In this document: positions 35,201 to 44,675 of the stretch, piece by piece
Layout of the letters: every line of letters begins with the position of its first letter
How positions within the stretch are numbered: the first letter of the stretch is position 1
NCBI GenBank assembly: GCA_001939145.1
Contig: LSRX01000538.1
Coordinates: forward strand, 3,427-67,426
DNA: 64,000 nt
Source: Symbiodinium microadriaticum
Taxonomy: Eukaryota; Sar; Dinophyceae; Suessiales; Symbiodiniaceae
Direction: 5' to 3'
The notes under the pieces: generated by a model
Databases searched by the model: none
Told to the model about the DNA's origin: nothing
What the model saw: only the letters and a program-made list of their open reading frames with translations
Translations under genes and position numbers: made by a program

Positions 35201-36899
35201 CCAAAGAGGAACACCGAGGAAAATCAGGGACTTCTTCAGACCAGCTGCTGTACAAGGTGGCCAAGGCGCTCATAGTCCAATCGGACTACTTGTCCCGCCT
35301 CCAGAGCGATCACACGGTCATCTTCACCTTTCGGAATGGCGACGGCCCTCAGCTGATGGTGCCGCTACTCCACGAAGTGACGGCCAACTGGCGGGACCAG
35401 CGCAGCAAGGGCAAGGTCACCAAGTCCCTCAAGCAGACCCTACTCCAGTACGTGACGTCGGAAATCATCACCAGGGTTACCACATTCGCCGACGACAAGA
35501 ATGCTCAGGCCAAAGCGCAGGAAATGGGTTGGGTGACCAGCGACCTGGAGTACAATTACCTCGACTGGAACGCCGAGGAGCAACGGCTCGTCCCTCGACA
35601 AGAGGGGACGCTGACGCAGGTCCAGGTTCTGGCAGACGCCAGGAGGCTCAAAACCCTTTTGAAAGAGCAAGAACTCATCATCAAGTTCTCAGCGTCCCGC
35701 AATGCCCAACCGAACTCAGCCTCGGAAACAGCGACGTTCATCTTGGAGCTCTCGCTACAGATTCCGGCAGCGGCCGAGGCCATGGCCATTTTCAGGAAGT
35801 GGTTCGCATCATCAGCCCTTCTGCTTCTATCACTTCGTCTCAAGCCGGCCCGCCCAGAGCGGTCGCCGTTGATCAAGGAGATTCAGGAGGCGGTGGGCTG
35901 GTAGTCGGTCAGGGCCTTACTTCTTCAGGTGTGCCTGTCATACCCCGATCCCTTGCGACTATTGTTTTGCATAACCCTGGAAACCATTGTTACCTTAACT
36001 CTACGGTTTATCTTCTTGCATACGCTTGCTGTTTACATGCACCACACGGCCCCCCCAGGGGTGCCACCAAACTGGAATGTGCCATTCACTCGATCCTGGC
36101 TCATCCAGGTGAGGATACTCCACACGGACAGCAGCTGATCGCGGATCTGCCCGCATGGAGGTCGTTGCTTGCAGATTGGCAAAACTTGCATCAACAACAA
36201 GATTCCATGGAACTCATGCACCACCTGCTCGAACGAATTCCCCTGCCCTTCGCACATTGTCAATGGGAGGCCCGACCTGTCCAGGGCACAGCAGCTGCTC
36301 GTCGGCCTCTCCTTCGTGGTACTGCCTATGTGTCAGTGCCCCTTCCGCGGAGTGCGCATGCAACCCTTCAGGACTGTGTAGTGCGGTGGCACGAGCAAAG
36401 GATCCCACATGGTCTACTAGGTGCCCCTCTTGTTCTCTTTGTTCACCTTGCCCGCTATGCCAACATAGCCCGAGGTAAAAACCCGATTCGACTGCCATGC
36501 AAGGCGATGCAAAAGGTCAGCTTCCCCGTATTTCGGGGTAATGACCATGATGTTGCATGGACATCTTACACCCTCGTGGCAGGTGTCATGCATCTGGGGC
36601 CTCAGCCTCAATCTGGACATTATCGATCTTTCTTGGCGCACCCTGGAAGCTGCCTTGACAGCTGCCCTCAGGCATCTACTTCATGCTCATCTGAGCCGCA
36701 GTTGATGCCTGCGGGTGACCGGGGCTCATCGGCCCCCTCAGGGAGGCCGTCGGCCCCACTGGGGAGCCGAAACTACACCTGGTGGTGTACAGACGATGGG
36801 AAAGCTGCAGAAGTATGTCATCCTACATACTATCGAACTCTCAGTGAAAACTGCTATGTTCTTTGCTTCTATCTTACGGAGCATCTCAACACCTGTTGA
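32250..36899 (+). CDS. LINE polyprotein: reverse transcriptase, zinc fingers, C-terminal ubiquitin-specific protease domain
   Basis: The open frame begins in the (CT)n upstream (first ATG 32178); coding is credible from 32250. Residues are numbered from that ATG. RT: NLRPISLTEGGG (about 188), LSIDASKAFDTVNR (D about 279), GVRQGCPLAPS, and FADD at 373-376, so the catalytic Asp residues are present. C2H2/CCHC-like fingers lie near 673 (CPTCC), 720 (CRHCGKDY), 838 (CATCGQW) and 885 (CVYCGAH). From about 1265 a USP (peptidase C19) domain follows: Cys box NPGNHCYLNSTVYLL (Cys1271), QQQDSMELMHHLLERI (about 1340), YVSVPLP, PLVLFVHLARY, His box QSGHYRSF (His1481) and WWCTDDGK (Asp1539/1540). The order matches USP enzymes that cut ubiquitin from proteins. 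The domain is small (Cys to His 210 residues) and lacks the CxxC zinc pairs. About 300 residues (about 936-1240) overlap another ORF in the +1 frame and look like a shadow reading, so the USP may really be expressed by frameshift or reinitiation. Confidence 0.75.
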
Positions 36900-37100
36900 C
36901 TTGAGTTCCAGGGTTCGCCGAACCATGAGTGAAACTTCACTCCAGTTAGTGCTCTTTGTACAGGGCTATTCAGCCTTCCTTTGGTGATGTGTTCTTCACA
37001 GCTCTAGCTTAGCCGCGTCGTTTCACACACGGCGTGTCACCAGTGCCGCGCATGGGACCAGGGGACGGTTCCGCGAATGCAAAGTCAAAGTCAAAAGTCA
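32251..37100 (+). mobile_element. 5'-truncated LINE with reverse transcriptase and USP domain
   Basis: A non-LTR retrotransposon that starts in the linker before RT (LTPTEEAERFRTYCEQIYK), lacks the endonuclease, and ends after a 3' tail GCAAAGTCAAAGTCAAAAGTC that runs straight into (TC)n. 5' truncation is normal for LINE insertion. No stop interrupts the long frame, suggesting a fairly young copy. Internal content is given under the CDS entries. Confidence 0.75.
34984..35904 (+). CDS. Overlapping ORF inside the LINE (unknown function)
   Basis: About 306 residues in the +1 frame relative to the RT/USP frame, from MEHVPEQMDLDKEEWECFGN to LIKEIQEAVGW and a stop 66 bases before the USP Cys box region begins. 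Protein-like composition throughout (ALIVQSDYLSRLQSDHTVIF; VTKSLKQTLLQYVTSEIITR), unlike the Gly/Arg/Pro-rich reading of the host frame. It resembles the ORF1-type protein of dinoflagellate LINEs by position-independent impression only. No named domain is seen. Either it is the authentic product between RT and USP, joined by programmed frameshifts, or a separate internally initiated protein. Confidence 0.6.
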   Translation: MEHVPEQMDLDKEEWECFGNLLGKRPLALGMESPNKYPHPSGKGVPLQGGSRQRPLPPQRGSRQTAPSQGSRTKEEHRGKSGTSSDQLLYKVAKALIVQSDYLSRLQSDHTVIFTFRNGDGPQLMVPLLHEVTANWRDQRSKGKVTKSLKQTLLQYVTSEIITRVTTFADDKNAQAKAQEMGWVTSDLEYNYLDWNAEEQRLVPRQEGTLTQVQVLADARRLKTLLKEQELIIKFSASRNAQPNSASETATFILELSLQIPAAAEAMAIFRKWFASSALLLLSLRLKPARPERSPLIKEIQEAVGW

Positions 37101-37190
37101 GTCTCTCTCTCTCTCTCTTTCTCTTTTGCCAAGGCTGTGGTGAGGGGTTGTGGCTTCTCCCTCTCTCTTTTTTCTATCGCCAGGGCTGTG
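37101..37190 (-). repeat. Two copies of the retroelement tail motif with CT tracts
   Basis: On the minus strand, CCACAGCCCTGGCGATAGAAAA and CCACAACCCCTCACCACAGC (continuing CTTGGCAAAAGAGAAAG) each end in a GA run. They match the tail motif that precedes the spliced-leader relics at 58.6 and 63.5 kb. Confidence 0.5.
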
Positions 37191-38599
37191 GTGGACGGTT
37201 GTGGCCCTCCATTGCGCGCTTGTGCGACACCGAATGTTGCGGGTGCGAAGAGCTTAGACAGCAAGTCAAACAAGGCATCTTCGTTCGGACCAGTCAAGTC
37301 CGTTACAAAGTCCGTTACCCTAAGCTTGAGGAAAGTCTGACTCGTGTACCTTCCAGCAAGCGGTTACTCTTTTTGAAGCCGCTGCAGGAAACCGGAGTCT
37401 GTGAGACGGACTCGGAAAGTGAACAGACGAAGTGGTCGGGGACCCATTTTTTTGTGGCGGCCGGACCGGCCACAAGCTAGAAGCTAGAACTCAGAAAAAC
37501 CAAATGTGGAAAGAACTACCACCGCTGAGAAACAACAGACAGCGCACGTGCACCGTAAGCCATGTGTGTTCGTGTTCCACCGCGAGCACACATGCATGCA
37601 GTAGCCACGGACGGGCAAATGCCGGAGCGGTTGGGACGGAGCTTGTGTCTCCAACCCAGCTGGGGTGATCCACCGGTCGGATAATGAAGACATCAGCGTA
37701 TGGCCACCAAAATCGGCCGCCGGATTGTTTGCAAACCGGACGGCCAAGAAGCACACATGCGGATCTTCCACATTTCTGTGTTGCTCCACGGACTATGGAG
37801 AGCCATTGCGGATGGAAGCGGTGGGTTGGTCAATGGTCATGTCAACGCACTCGAACTCACTGTGACTTCTGCTACTACTTCTTGTGGGACTTAATTTGAG
37901 GCAAAATAGCACATACAACGAACAGAATGATCACAGTGCAATCCAAGTCCCCCCAGTTTTGTAAACGACAGGCCGCTCGCTGCGTTCACGTGTCTCCTCA
38001 TCAGTCTGCACAGTTGTTCGGGCCACGACGATCTCTTCCAATCCTTGTCCCTTTTGTCGGTGCCCTCCCGCCTTCGGACTTTTCTCTGCTCCCTGAACCG
38101 CAACTTGCTTCGTCTCTGCCACGCCGTCTTGGTTCTGCCACTATACACATGTGGGTCGGATGCGAATTTCGATCCCCACCCAGCCCCACCCCAATGCACG
38201 GCTCGGCACTCCCCCGTTTTTGAAGGCCATTTTCTTGCATATTAGGCCGACTTGAGCTCGACGTGTTTTTTTTGAGGCTGCTGTGGAGGGTTGTGTGGCG
38301 TAGCGGCTGTGTGTTTGCAGCTCGCCGTCGTCTCGGTAGGGGTGGTTTTGGATCAGCTTCAGGCCACTGGTGTGATCAGGGCCAGGGTTTGGGCGCCTAA
38401 CATAGCTTTTTCCCGGAGGTCGTCGCTGATGGTCACATTGTTCCCTCCGCCACAGTGCTTCCCGGCAGATGCGCCGTCCAAGTCAAAACTCAAGTTTCAG
38501 GGCTGCTCAGCAGTGTTGGTGTGGCACGGCTGAGAAACAGCTTCCGCTGCTTCATGCTTCATTCCAGACCTCCTTCTGGTCCTTAACGCAATGAATCGC

Positions 38600-39702
38600 A
38601 ATGAAGTTCTTCAATGAACTGGGTCGACGCTGTTGCAGTCCCTGTTGAAGGACAGGTCGAAGTCAACCACTTCCCCCCCACTGTTTTCGAGGTCTCTCCG
38701 AGTAGGGGGTCTCGTGATCCAAGTGAAATCTGTGTCTGTGACCAGGAATTCATCGAAAAGGCGATCCACTCCGTCACACTTCAACTTGACGTAGTTTTCA
38801 CTGGTCTTGCTTTGGGTCATCACGTATCTGTTGCTTCTGCATTCCTGGCAAGCATCTGCCCTTCCCCACAACGCAAATTCTGCAGACGTGTCGTTCAATC
38901 ATTTCCCCCAGCTTTCCCCGAGGTGTACGCTTGTAGGGTGTGGTTCGCGAGGTCACCGTACAGGCCACAGTCGCGAACGTGACGTTGTTGCAGATTGTTG
39001 CAGTCCCCCTTCGCGCGAACTGGTTCTTTGACAACAGATGGGTGAGGATGGCGATCGTCCCCGAAAGGAAAAAGACAGTCACGTCCCCCGGGAGAGCATG
39101 CACGATTGTGGGGCTGCAGTGTCCTGGTGATAGGGCTCGTCGAGCGCAACGGGCGAGTAGGTGATAGGCCCCTGGAGGACATAGGCCGTCCTAGTATGTC
39201 TTGGAGAGCTTGCTCCATGAGGGGGTCATCGGGCGCTTGGGCTCGGCCGTCCTCTTCCTTGTCTTCTTGTTTTTCCTTGTGGGAGAAGTAGGCCGGTGTC
39301 GCACTCGTAGTAGAGAAAGCTTGGGAGGCGGCATCATCTTGTACGAGAGCCTGCTCGCGCATCAGACGGAGGTACTGGGCACGGGAAGGGTTTGTCACCC
39401 CGTACAGAACACAATAGAACACAGTTGTCTGCAGTCGTCAAGGCCCTGTGTGTCCTCCTTCTCCTATGAGACACCTTTGACACTTTTGGCAAACTTCAGG
39501 GGCATTTCCCAACTTTTCTGCCATTTCCCCCAACGTAGCGAAGACTGCGAAGATATCACTCTCTGTGTCCTGCCACTATCACCATCTTGACGTAAGGCTC
39601 GGAAGCAGGGATAAGGAGGAGGTGGGAGCGGACCTCACAGCGAGGAGAGAAAGGAAAGGAAGGGCAAAGGCCGCTCCCCCTTGAACCGCTCATGGCTGAG
39701 CC

Positions 39703-39707
<5 letters not shown>
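38600..39707 (-). mobile_element. Probable spliced-leader-headed retrosequence with unknown ORF
   Basis: Starts at a degraded spliced leader (39706-39697) next to a large microsatellite. Two coding-like pieces follow. At 39422-38895 the reading includes CVLYGVTNPSRAQYLRLMRE, an acidic Lys/Glu stretch and LMEQALQDILGRPMSSRGLS. At 38898-38611 it includes ADACQECRSNRYVMTQSKTS and a downstream KLKCDGVDRLFDEF, a CxxC...C pattern that might bind zinc. The frames differ, so a frameshift or intron separates them. I do not recognise the protein; retroposed host mRNA and retroelement ORF are both possible. The 3' end is not defined. 37.2-38.6 kb has a few open minus-strand stretches (for example 38122-37931) but nothing identifiable. 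Confidence 0.4.
39697..39706 (-). other. Degraded spliced-leader relic
   Basis: Minus-strand TTTTGGCTCA with one base missing before the final AG, followed by CCATGAGCGGTTCAAGG. That resembles the CCGTGAGTGGTTCAAGG found after the other leaders. Weak alone, supported by position next to a (GA)n tract. Confidence 0.45.
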
Positions 39708-39744
<37 letters not shown>

Positions 39745-40238
39745 TCTCTCTCTGACTCTCTCTCTCTCTGACTCTCTGACTCTCTGACTCTCTGACTCTC
39801 TGACTCTCTGACTCTCTGACTCTCTGACTTCCTTCCTTCCTTCCTTCCTTCCTTCCTTCCTTCCTTCCTTCCTTCCTTCNNNNNNNNNNNNNNNNNNNNN
39901 NNNNNNNNNNNNNNNNNNNNNNNNNNNNNNNNNNNNNNNNNNNNNNNNNNNNNNNNNNNNNNNNNNNNNNNNNNNNNNNNNNNNNNNNNNNNNNNNNNNN
40001 NNNNNNNNNNNNNNNNNNNNNNNNNNNNNNNNNNNNNNNNNNNNNNNNNNNNNNNNNNNNNNNNNNNNNNNNNNNNNNNNNNNNNNNNNNNNNNNNNNNN
40101 NNNNNNNNNNNNNNNNNNNNNNNNNNNNNNNNNNNNNNNNNNNNNNNNNNNNNNNNNNNCTGCCTTCCTGCCTTCCTGCCTTCCTGCCTTCCTTCCTTCC
40201 TTCCTTCCTTCCTTCCTTCCTTCCTTCCTTCCTTCCTT
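39708..40238 (+). repeat. Compound microsatellite with an assembly gap
   Basis: (CT)n passes into CTCTGA hexamers, then CTTC tetramers, an N gap (39880-40159), CTGCCTTC units and CTTC again. True length unknown. Confidence 0.9.
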
Positions 40239-41299
40239 CAGGTTACGGGAGCGGGTCAGGCTCCCCGGCCCATAGGGCCCCCCAGCGTTCTGGGGCTTTC
40301 AGGGAGACACGGAACGTACCGCAACACGTACCGGGAGGGGTGCTACACTGTACGTACCCACCTTTCTAGTTTTGCGAGTCAGTCCCCCTGAAAAAAGCAA
40401 ACGAGCAGCTACGAACACTCCAATCACAGACCTAGTTCACAAACTTGGGTCTGATCGCATCTGTGGGTTTTGCAGTCCCCCTTTCTCTCGGTACACAGTG
40501 TTCTGCCGGGGATGGGGTCAGGTTTAAAGCAAGGCCGGCAGGAGGAACGTCTAGCAGCACCTAGAAAGGCACGACACAGAAGATGCACAAATATCAGTAC
40601 ATCCCCCTTCCCCAGACATCGGCAAGTGCATGCATGGACATCATTCATGAGAGTCCCCCAGCCTTCAGGATGACGATCACTTGAAAAGCCTACCTAACTT
40701 CACTGACCCGATAACATGTGAGGAATGCTTCGCTGGGTTGTCCTCCTCTTTCTACCGACATCTACAGCTGTCCCCCGACAGGTAAAGACTTCGAGTGATG
40801 AAAAATCACACAAGCGGGTACCATGGACCTAAGGAGGCTCACGAACCTGCCGGGTCGCAGCAAAGACTGTATGCATGTTTTGTGTGCAGCCTTCTGCTGC
40901 TTTCTGCAGGGTGATGCGGTGCGGAAAAAACACAAGCCTAAAACACAACTGCAAGGTTGCAACACTACCTGTAGGGTCCCCCTGCAGAGTGAGTCCGGTT
41001 GGCTTGGTGAAAGTTAGGAGTGCTACGGCCCTCCTACGGCAAAGACACAGGCTGAGTCCCCGGCCTTGGAAAGAACACATAAGACAAGCAAACATGGATT
41101 ATACATGGGGCTCAGGGAATCATTAGCCTTGTCGTCGAGTTTCAGTCGAGCCTATCCCCCTTAATCCCCCTCACAGAAAGACGAAAACAAGCATCCGAAC
41201 CAAAGTGTCTCCCTCTCTGAACCTGCCTGCAAAGGGTCTTAAGAGAGTCGCTCCCGCTCCCCGTTTGTGCTTTTGCACTCAGAGCTCTCAGAAGTTGGC
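40239..41299. other. Low-information interval, probable 3' region of a minus-strand element
   Basis: Minus sense, it follows the large Gln/Pro-rich ORF and ends GTAACCTGAAGGAAGG at the microsatellite, which resembles the tail motif GTAACCCTGGCGAAAGAAAG. No ORF here can be supported. Confidence 0.35.
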
Positions 41300-43736
41300 G
41301 CTGGTCAAACTCAGTCCCCCATATGCGCCGCCAGCATCCGTCTGCGTCGGTGGCTCTCTGCCGGGGACCTTCTGGAAGAACTGGACCTCTGTCGTCTCAC
41401 ACTGGGTCCCCTTGGCGAGTTTCCAGGCGGGAAACGAGCCGTGTCCCCCAGTCCATGATGGCGGTCTTGTTCCCACCAGTGCGAGGACCAGAGTGTTCCC
41501 CCATGTGGTTGGCCACGTTCATGTGCGGGAGTTCGCCGGGCAATTCCCCGGACCAGTTGCATGGCGAGGTCCTGGAAGGGCTGCAAGGTCTCCGGAGGCC
41601 AACTGTCGACCTGATAGCAGTCCTCTCAGACTTTCCAGGTGGTTTTCCCAAGTCTCTCCTTGTCCTCCTTGGCTGGAAGACTCGATTTGCTCGGCAGAAG
41701 AGGGAGCTCCCCTCTGGCTCATCTGAGCTTGTCCCCCATCCATGTCGACAGCACACCTTGAGATCACTGGGAGAGCGCGTCCACGATCGTGACAAGGCTT
41801 TCCCATGCAGGCCCCGTCATAGTCCCCTCCAGTATCATGTTGAGAATCTCCCGAAGCGGCGTCAGCAGTGGAGGCAGTTGTGCGTGGATTCGCACATCCC
41901 CCGAGGCCATGGTGTTCAGCCATGTGACTATGACTGCCACGTGCGGAGCGACATGGGCGTAGGAGAGGGCTACATTGGGGTTGGCACTAGATGTCGTGGC
42001 AAGGCTGCGTAGACTACGGAGGCCTTGTACTGCTGCTGCCGCAGTCACTGCCATGCCCTGCTGTGGTGGCTGTCCCCCTAGGTCGGGGCTGTCTGCACTG
42101 AGTTCCTCTGCCGTTTGAGTATCTACGAGAAGGTTCAACAGTGCATGCTCTGCCTGTGCTTGTATCTCACGGCTGCCGGGCCGAGCTATGCTGCAGATTT
42201 CCACCAGACTTTGCTCTACATGCTGCCAGGATCGGAGACGTTCCGTCCCCCGGCTGCTCGAGTTGGCGGGCTCTGCTGCCGTCGTCGCTGTGCTCGCTGC
42301 TGGCTGCGTGGGGGTGGAGTGTGCAGTCTCGAGGATGCTAGGTGTGGGCCCTCGCGGCTCTGCTTGTGGGCGGCCTCGTTGCATCATGACCGTATCGTCC
42401 GAGTCAAGTGTGTCCGGACTTGTCATGTGTGTGCGGGGGCTGTTGTTGTCACGGCTTAGTGACGAGGTCGGGTGTTGTTGTGAATTAGGGTGGGTTGTCT
42501 GTGCCATGGTGGTGGTGGTGGAGGTCGTGGTAGTGGTCGTTCCCCCCGGCTGCTGCAGAGGCCTGTTGCTGCTGCTGCTTTCGTCGCTGGGCTTGGTCGG
42601 TTTGGGTATCTGCCTTCCATCTCGCAGTTGTCCTGCGAGGGGGGTCGCTGCTGGTGGGCGATCCCACGAGCTGGAACCTGCTGTGTGCTGTTGCAAGCGG
42701 TTTGCCCTGGCTCCGTCTGAGGGTCCTCCCGTCATGTAAGCCTGCATACGGGTTCGCCGTGTTGCCGTCCCCCGCGTGGCTGGCTGCCGTCGTTCCGCTG
42801 TTGTGTGAGGTTTGCGGCCGCGGCTGCACTGCTGGCGCTGTCTGCTGTTGCTGTGTTTGCGACTTCGGCTTGGGGTAGTAGCTGACCGCCGGCTCGTGAG
42901 AGGATTGTGCTGTAGAGGCTGCGTCTTCCGGAGCTGGGTCAACCACGTGCCATGTTTCCTCACTCTCCCCGGTGCTGGCGGGGTCTGCCGTGGGTGATCC
43001 CTCTACCTCGGCCTGCTGCGCTGAGGTCGCGGCTGCGGCTGTCTGTGGCTCCCCGTGCGGGGGGTGGCTGCTAGAGGTGGCTGCTTCCCCGGTGTTCGGT
43101 GTCGCCGGGGTGCGTCCCTGCTTCGCAAGCGCAGCTTCTCGAAGTCGGCGAGCTTTGTTGACGATAGGGTCCTGGCTATGGCCCAGGCCTTCGACTCGAA
43201 TCATCCAGCCGTTCTCCTCCGTGTATTACAGCAGTTTGTACAGCAGTTTGTCTTTGTCCCCCTCTCCAAGCAGCATGGCTCCATGCTCGTACTACAATGG
43301 GCCGGGGCTTGAGTCACCATGAAGATCCACTGCTGTGGGGTCAGGGCGCGAAGGTGCCAACCAGCCCGCATGTGAAATACGGTGCTGTGAGTGCTGTACC
43401 CTGCTCGCCTGGTAGCACTGCGCGGAAACGGCCCGGAAGGGGGGTTCCCCGCTGGAGAGGACTGAACGGTCAGTTGCCAGCAGCCGTGTGTCAGCTGGAT
43501 GAGTTCCCCCTGCGTTGCACCTGAGAGGGGGGCGTCAGGCGGCAGGTTGTCAATGGCTTCAAGTGTCTCAGGCGAATGTCCCCATTGGGTGCACCATTCA
43601 TAGATTTCTTGCTCGACGGCACTCAAAGGGGCCGTTGCTTCAGGATCGCCGCATGTCTGCTGGTCTGCTGCTGCTGCTTCGCCTCCTGTGTTGGGTTGCT
43701 CTGGGCTTACCGCCCCGCTCTCCTCCGGTCTGCTCT
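41300..43736 (-). CDS. Gln/Pro-rich retroelement-type ORF, 3' part (interrupted by the copia insertion)
   Basis: Downstream half of an ORF whose upstream half is at 51876-54020. It begins at the insertion point with EESGAVSPEQPNTGGEA, then SAVEQEIYEWCTQWGHSPET, a Ser/Thr/Gln-rich middle with poly-Gln and poly-His (about 42.5-43.2 kb), and a more folded-looking end near 42.3-41.8 kb (HVEQSLVEICSIARPGSREI; LTPLREILNMILEGTM). Further open stretches run to about 41.3 kb in other frames. Several frame changes occur, so the copy is decayed or sequence errors exist. No known domain. The size and setting suggest the ORF1 or gag-like protein of another minus-strand retroelement, but a host gene cannot be excluded. 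Confidence 0.45.
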
Positions 43737-43741
43737 GTTTG
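43737..43741. other. Target-site duplication (GTTTG), left
   Basis: GTTTG directly flanks the LTR at 43742 and is repeated at 51871-51875, a perfect 5-base duplication as expected for Ty1/copia integrases. Confidence 0.9.
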
Positions 43742-43874
43742 CAACAGAGTTAGCGCACTTTTAGCACACACCTTTGAGCCTCAGTGTTTCGGTACTTTGC
43801 TGTTCACGTAGAGCTCTTCTCCACTTCAGCTGTCAAGAAAAACACGGGATCCTGGATATCAGTAAAAGTTGATA
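43742..43874 (-). repeat. Copia 3' LTR
   Basis: 133 bases, identical over its full length to 51738-51870. Minus-sense ends are TATCAAC...CTGTTG rather than the usual TG...CA; CAAC and GTTG form a short inverted repeat near the ends. Confidence 0.93.
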
Positions 43875-43885
43875 CCCCCCTCGAA
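43875..43885 (-). other. Polypurine tract
   Basis: Minus-sense CGAGGGGGG immediately upstream of the 3' LTR, the expected plus-strand primer site. Confidence 0.75.
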
Positions 43886-44071
43886 TCCTCATGCGCTATG
43901 CATGTGGAATCGCAACAACTTTCAAAGGAAGCTTTAAAAGAAGACTCTGTAAGTCTTGGTTCTACGAACCTGCTTCGAAAACTTTCGTTCAAACTCACTC
44001 CCTCAAGCTGTACACCAAAAGCGCATAAACTGACTTCTTCACGGGTTACACTGTCTACAAGGTCTGTACCC

Positions 44072-44620
44072 TTACTCTACAGCAGCACGTCGTTGGAATC
44101 GGCGCAACCTCTGTGGCGCTGTTCGCTGTGCTCTCACCACCATGCCACAACTGCAACGGTGAAACGCGCGACCACGGGTTGAAAAGACTACAACCTCTTC
44201 CATGCCGTTCACTAGCTCAGGGCCTTGTGTAGAAGCACTAGAAGCCTCCCACTCAAGGCTGTGTTCAGACTCCGTTCTACTTTGGTTGTCGTTGCCACCT
44301 TCGGTGTGCTCGTTGTGCTCATGCAGCAAAGGAACGGTGCTGGGGCCCGTTGTTGAGAGGCCCTCAATCTGTGAAAGAACCACTCCATCTGTACTCGAAG
44401 AACTCGTTGACGTAGTAGACGAGGAAGTCGTAGTAGTGGAGGTCCACAATGTAGACCACCGTCCAAGGAAGAACACGATGACCAAGATCACAAAGGAAAT
44501 AATGTCATTCATCATGCCACTCCAACTTGCGTCATCAGGCCCTTGAGCCATAGCACCAACCACGTTGATGATCACCACGACGAAGAATATCCAAGTCCGC
44601 GCTGAGGTAGAAGACGTCAT
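44072..44620 (-). CDS. Small membrane-segment ORF downstream of copia pol
   Basis: ORF of 159 residues from the ATG at 44551, or about 183 from an ATG near 44620. It lies between pol and the 3' LTR, after the pol stop at 44676. It has hydrophobic segments TWIFFVVVIINVVGAMA and MMNDIISFVILVIVFFLGRW, then a Ser/Thr-rich stretch, an acidic middle and a basic Arg-rich end. A further hydrophobic run (FFFYVFTILAVNIYGL) lies upstream in the same frame. Envelope-like ORFs occur in this position in some copia lineages (Sireviruses), so an env-like or membrane accessory role is an inference. It could also be unselected sequence. Confidence 0.45.
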   Translation of the reverse strand: MTSSTSARTWIFFVVVIINVVGAMAQGPDDASWSGMMNDIISFVILVIVFFLGRWSTLWTSTTTTSSSTTSTSSSSTDGVVLSQIEGLSTTGPSTVPLLHEHNEHTEGGNDNQSRTESEHSLEWEASSASTQGPELVNGMEEVVVFSTRGRAFHRCSCGMVVRAQRTAPQRLRRFQRRAAVE

Positions 44621-44675
44621 CCCACCAAGTCCATAAATATTCACCGCCAAGATGGTGAAGACGTAGAAGAAGAAA

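Noticed and set aside
44541..44556. CTTGAGCCATAGC as a spliced-leader relic
   Set aside because: Only 9 matching bases, inside the membrane-segment ORF at its ATG, with no GA tract or following motif.
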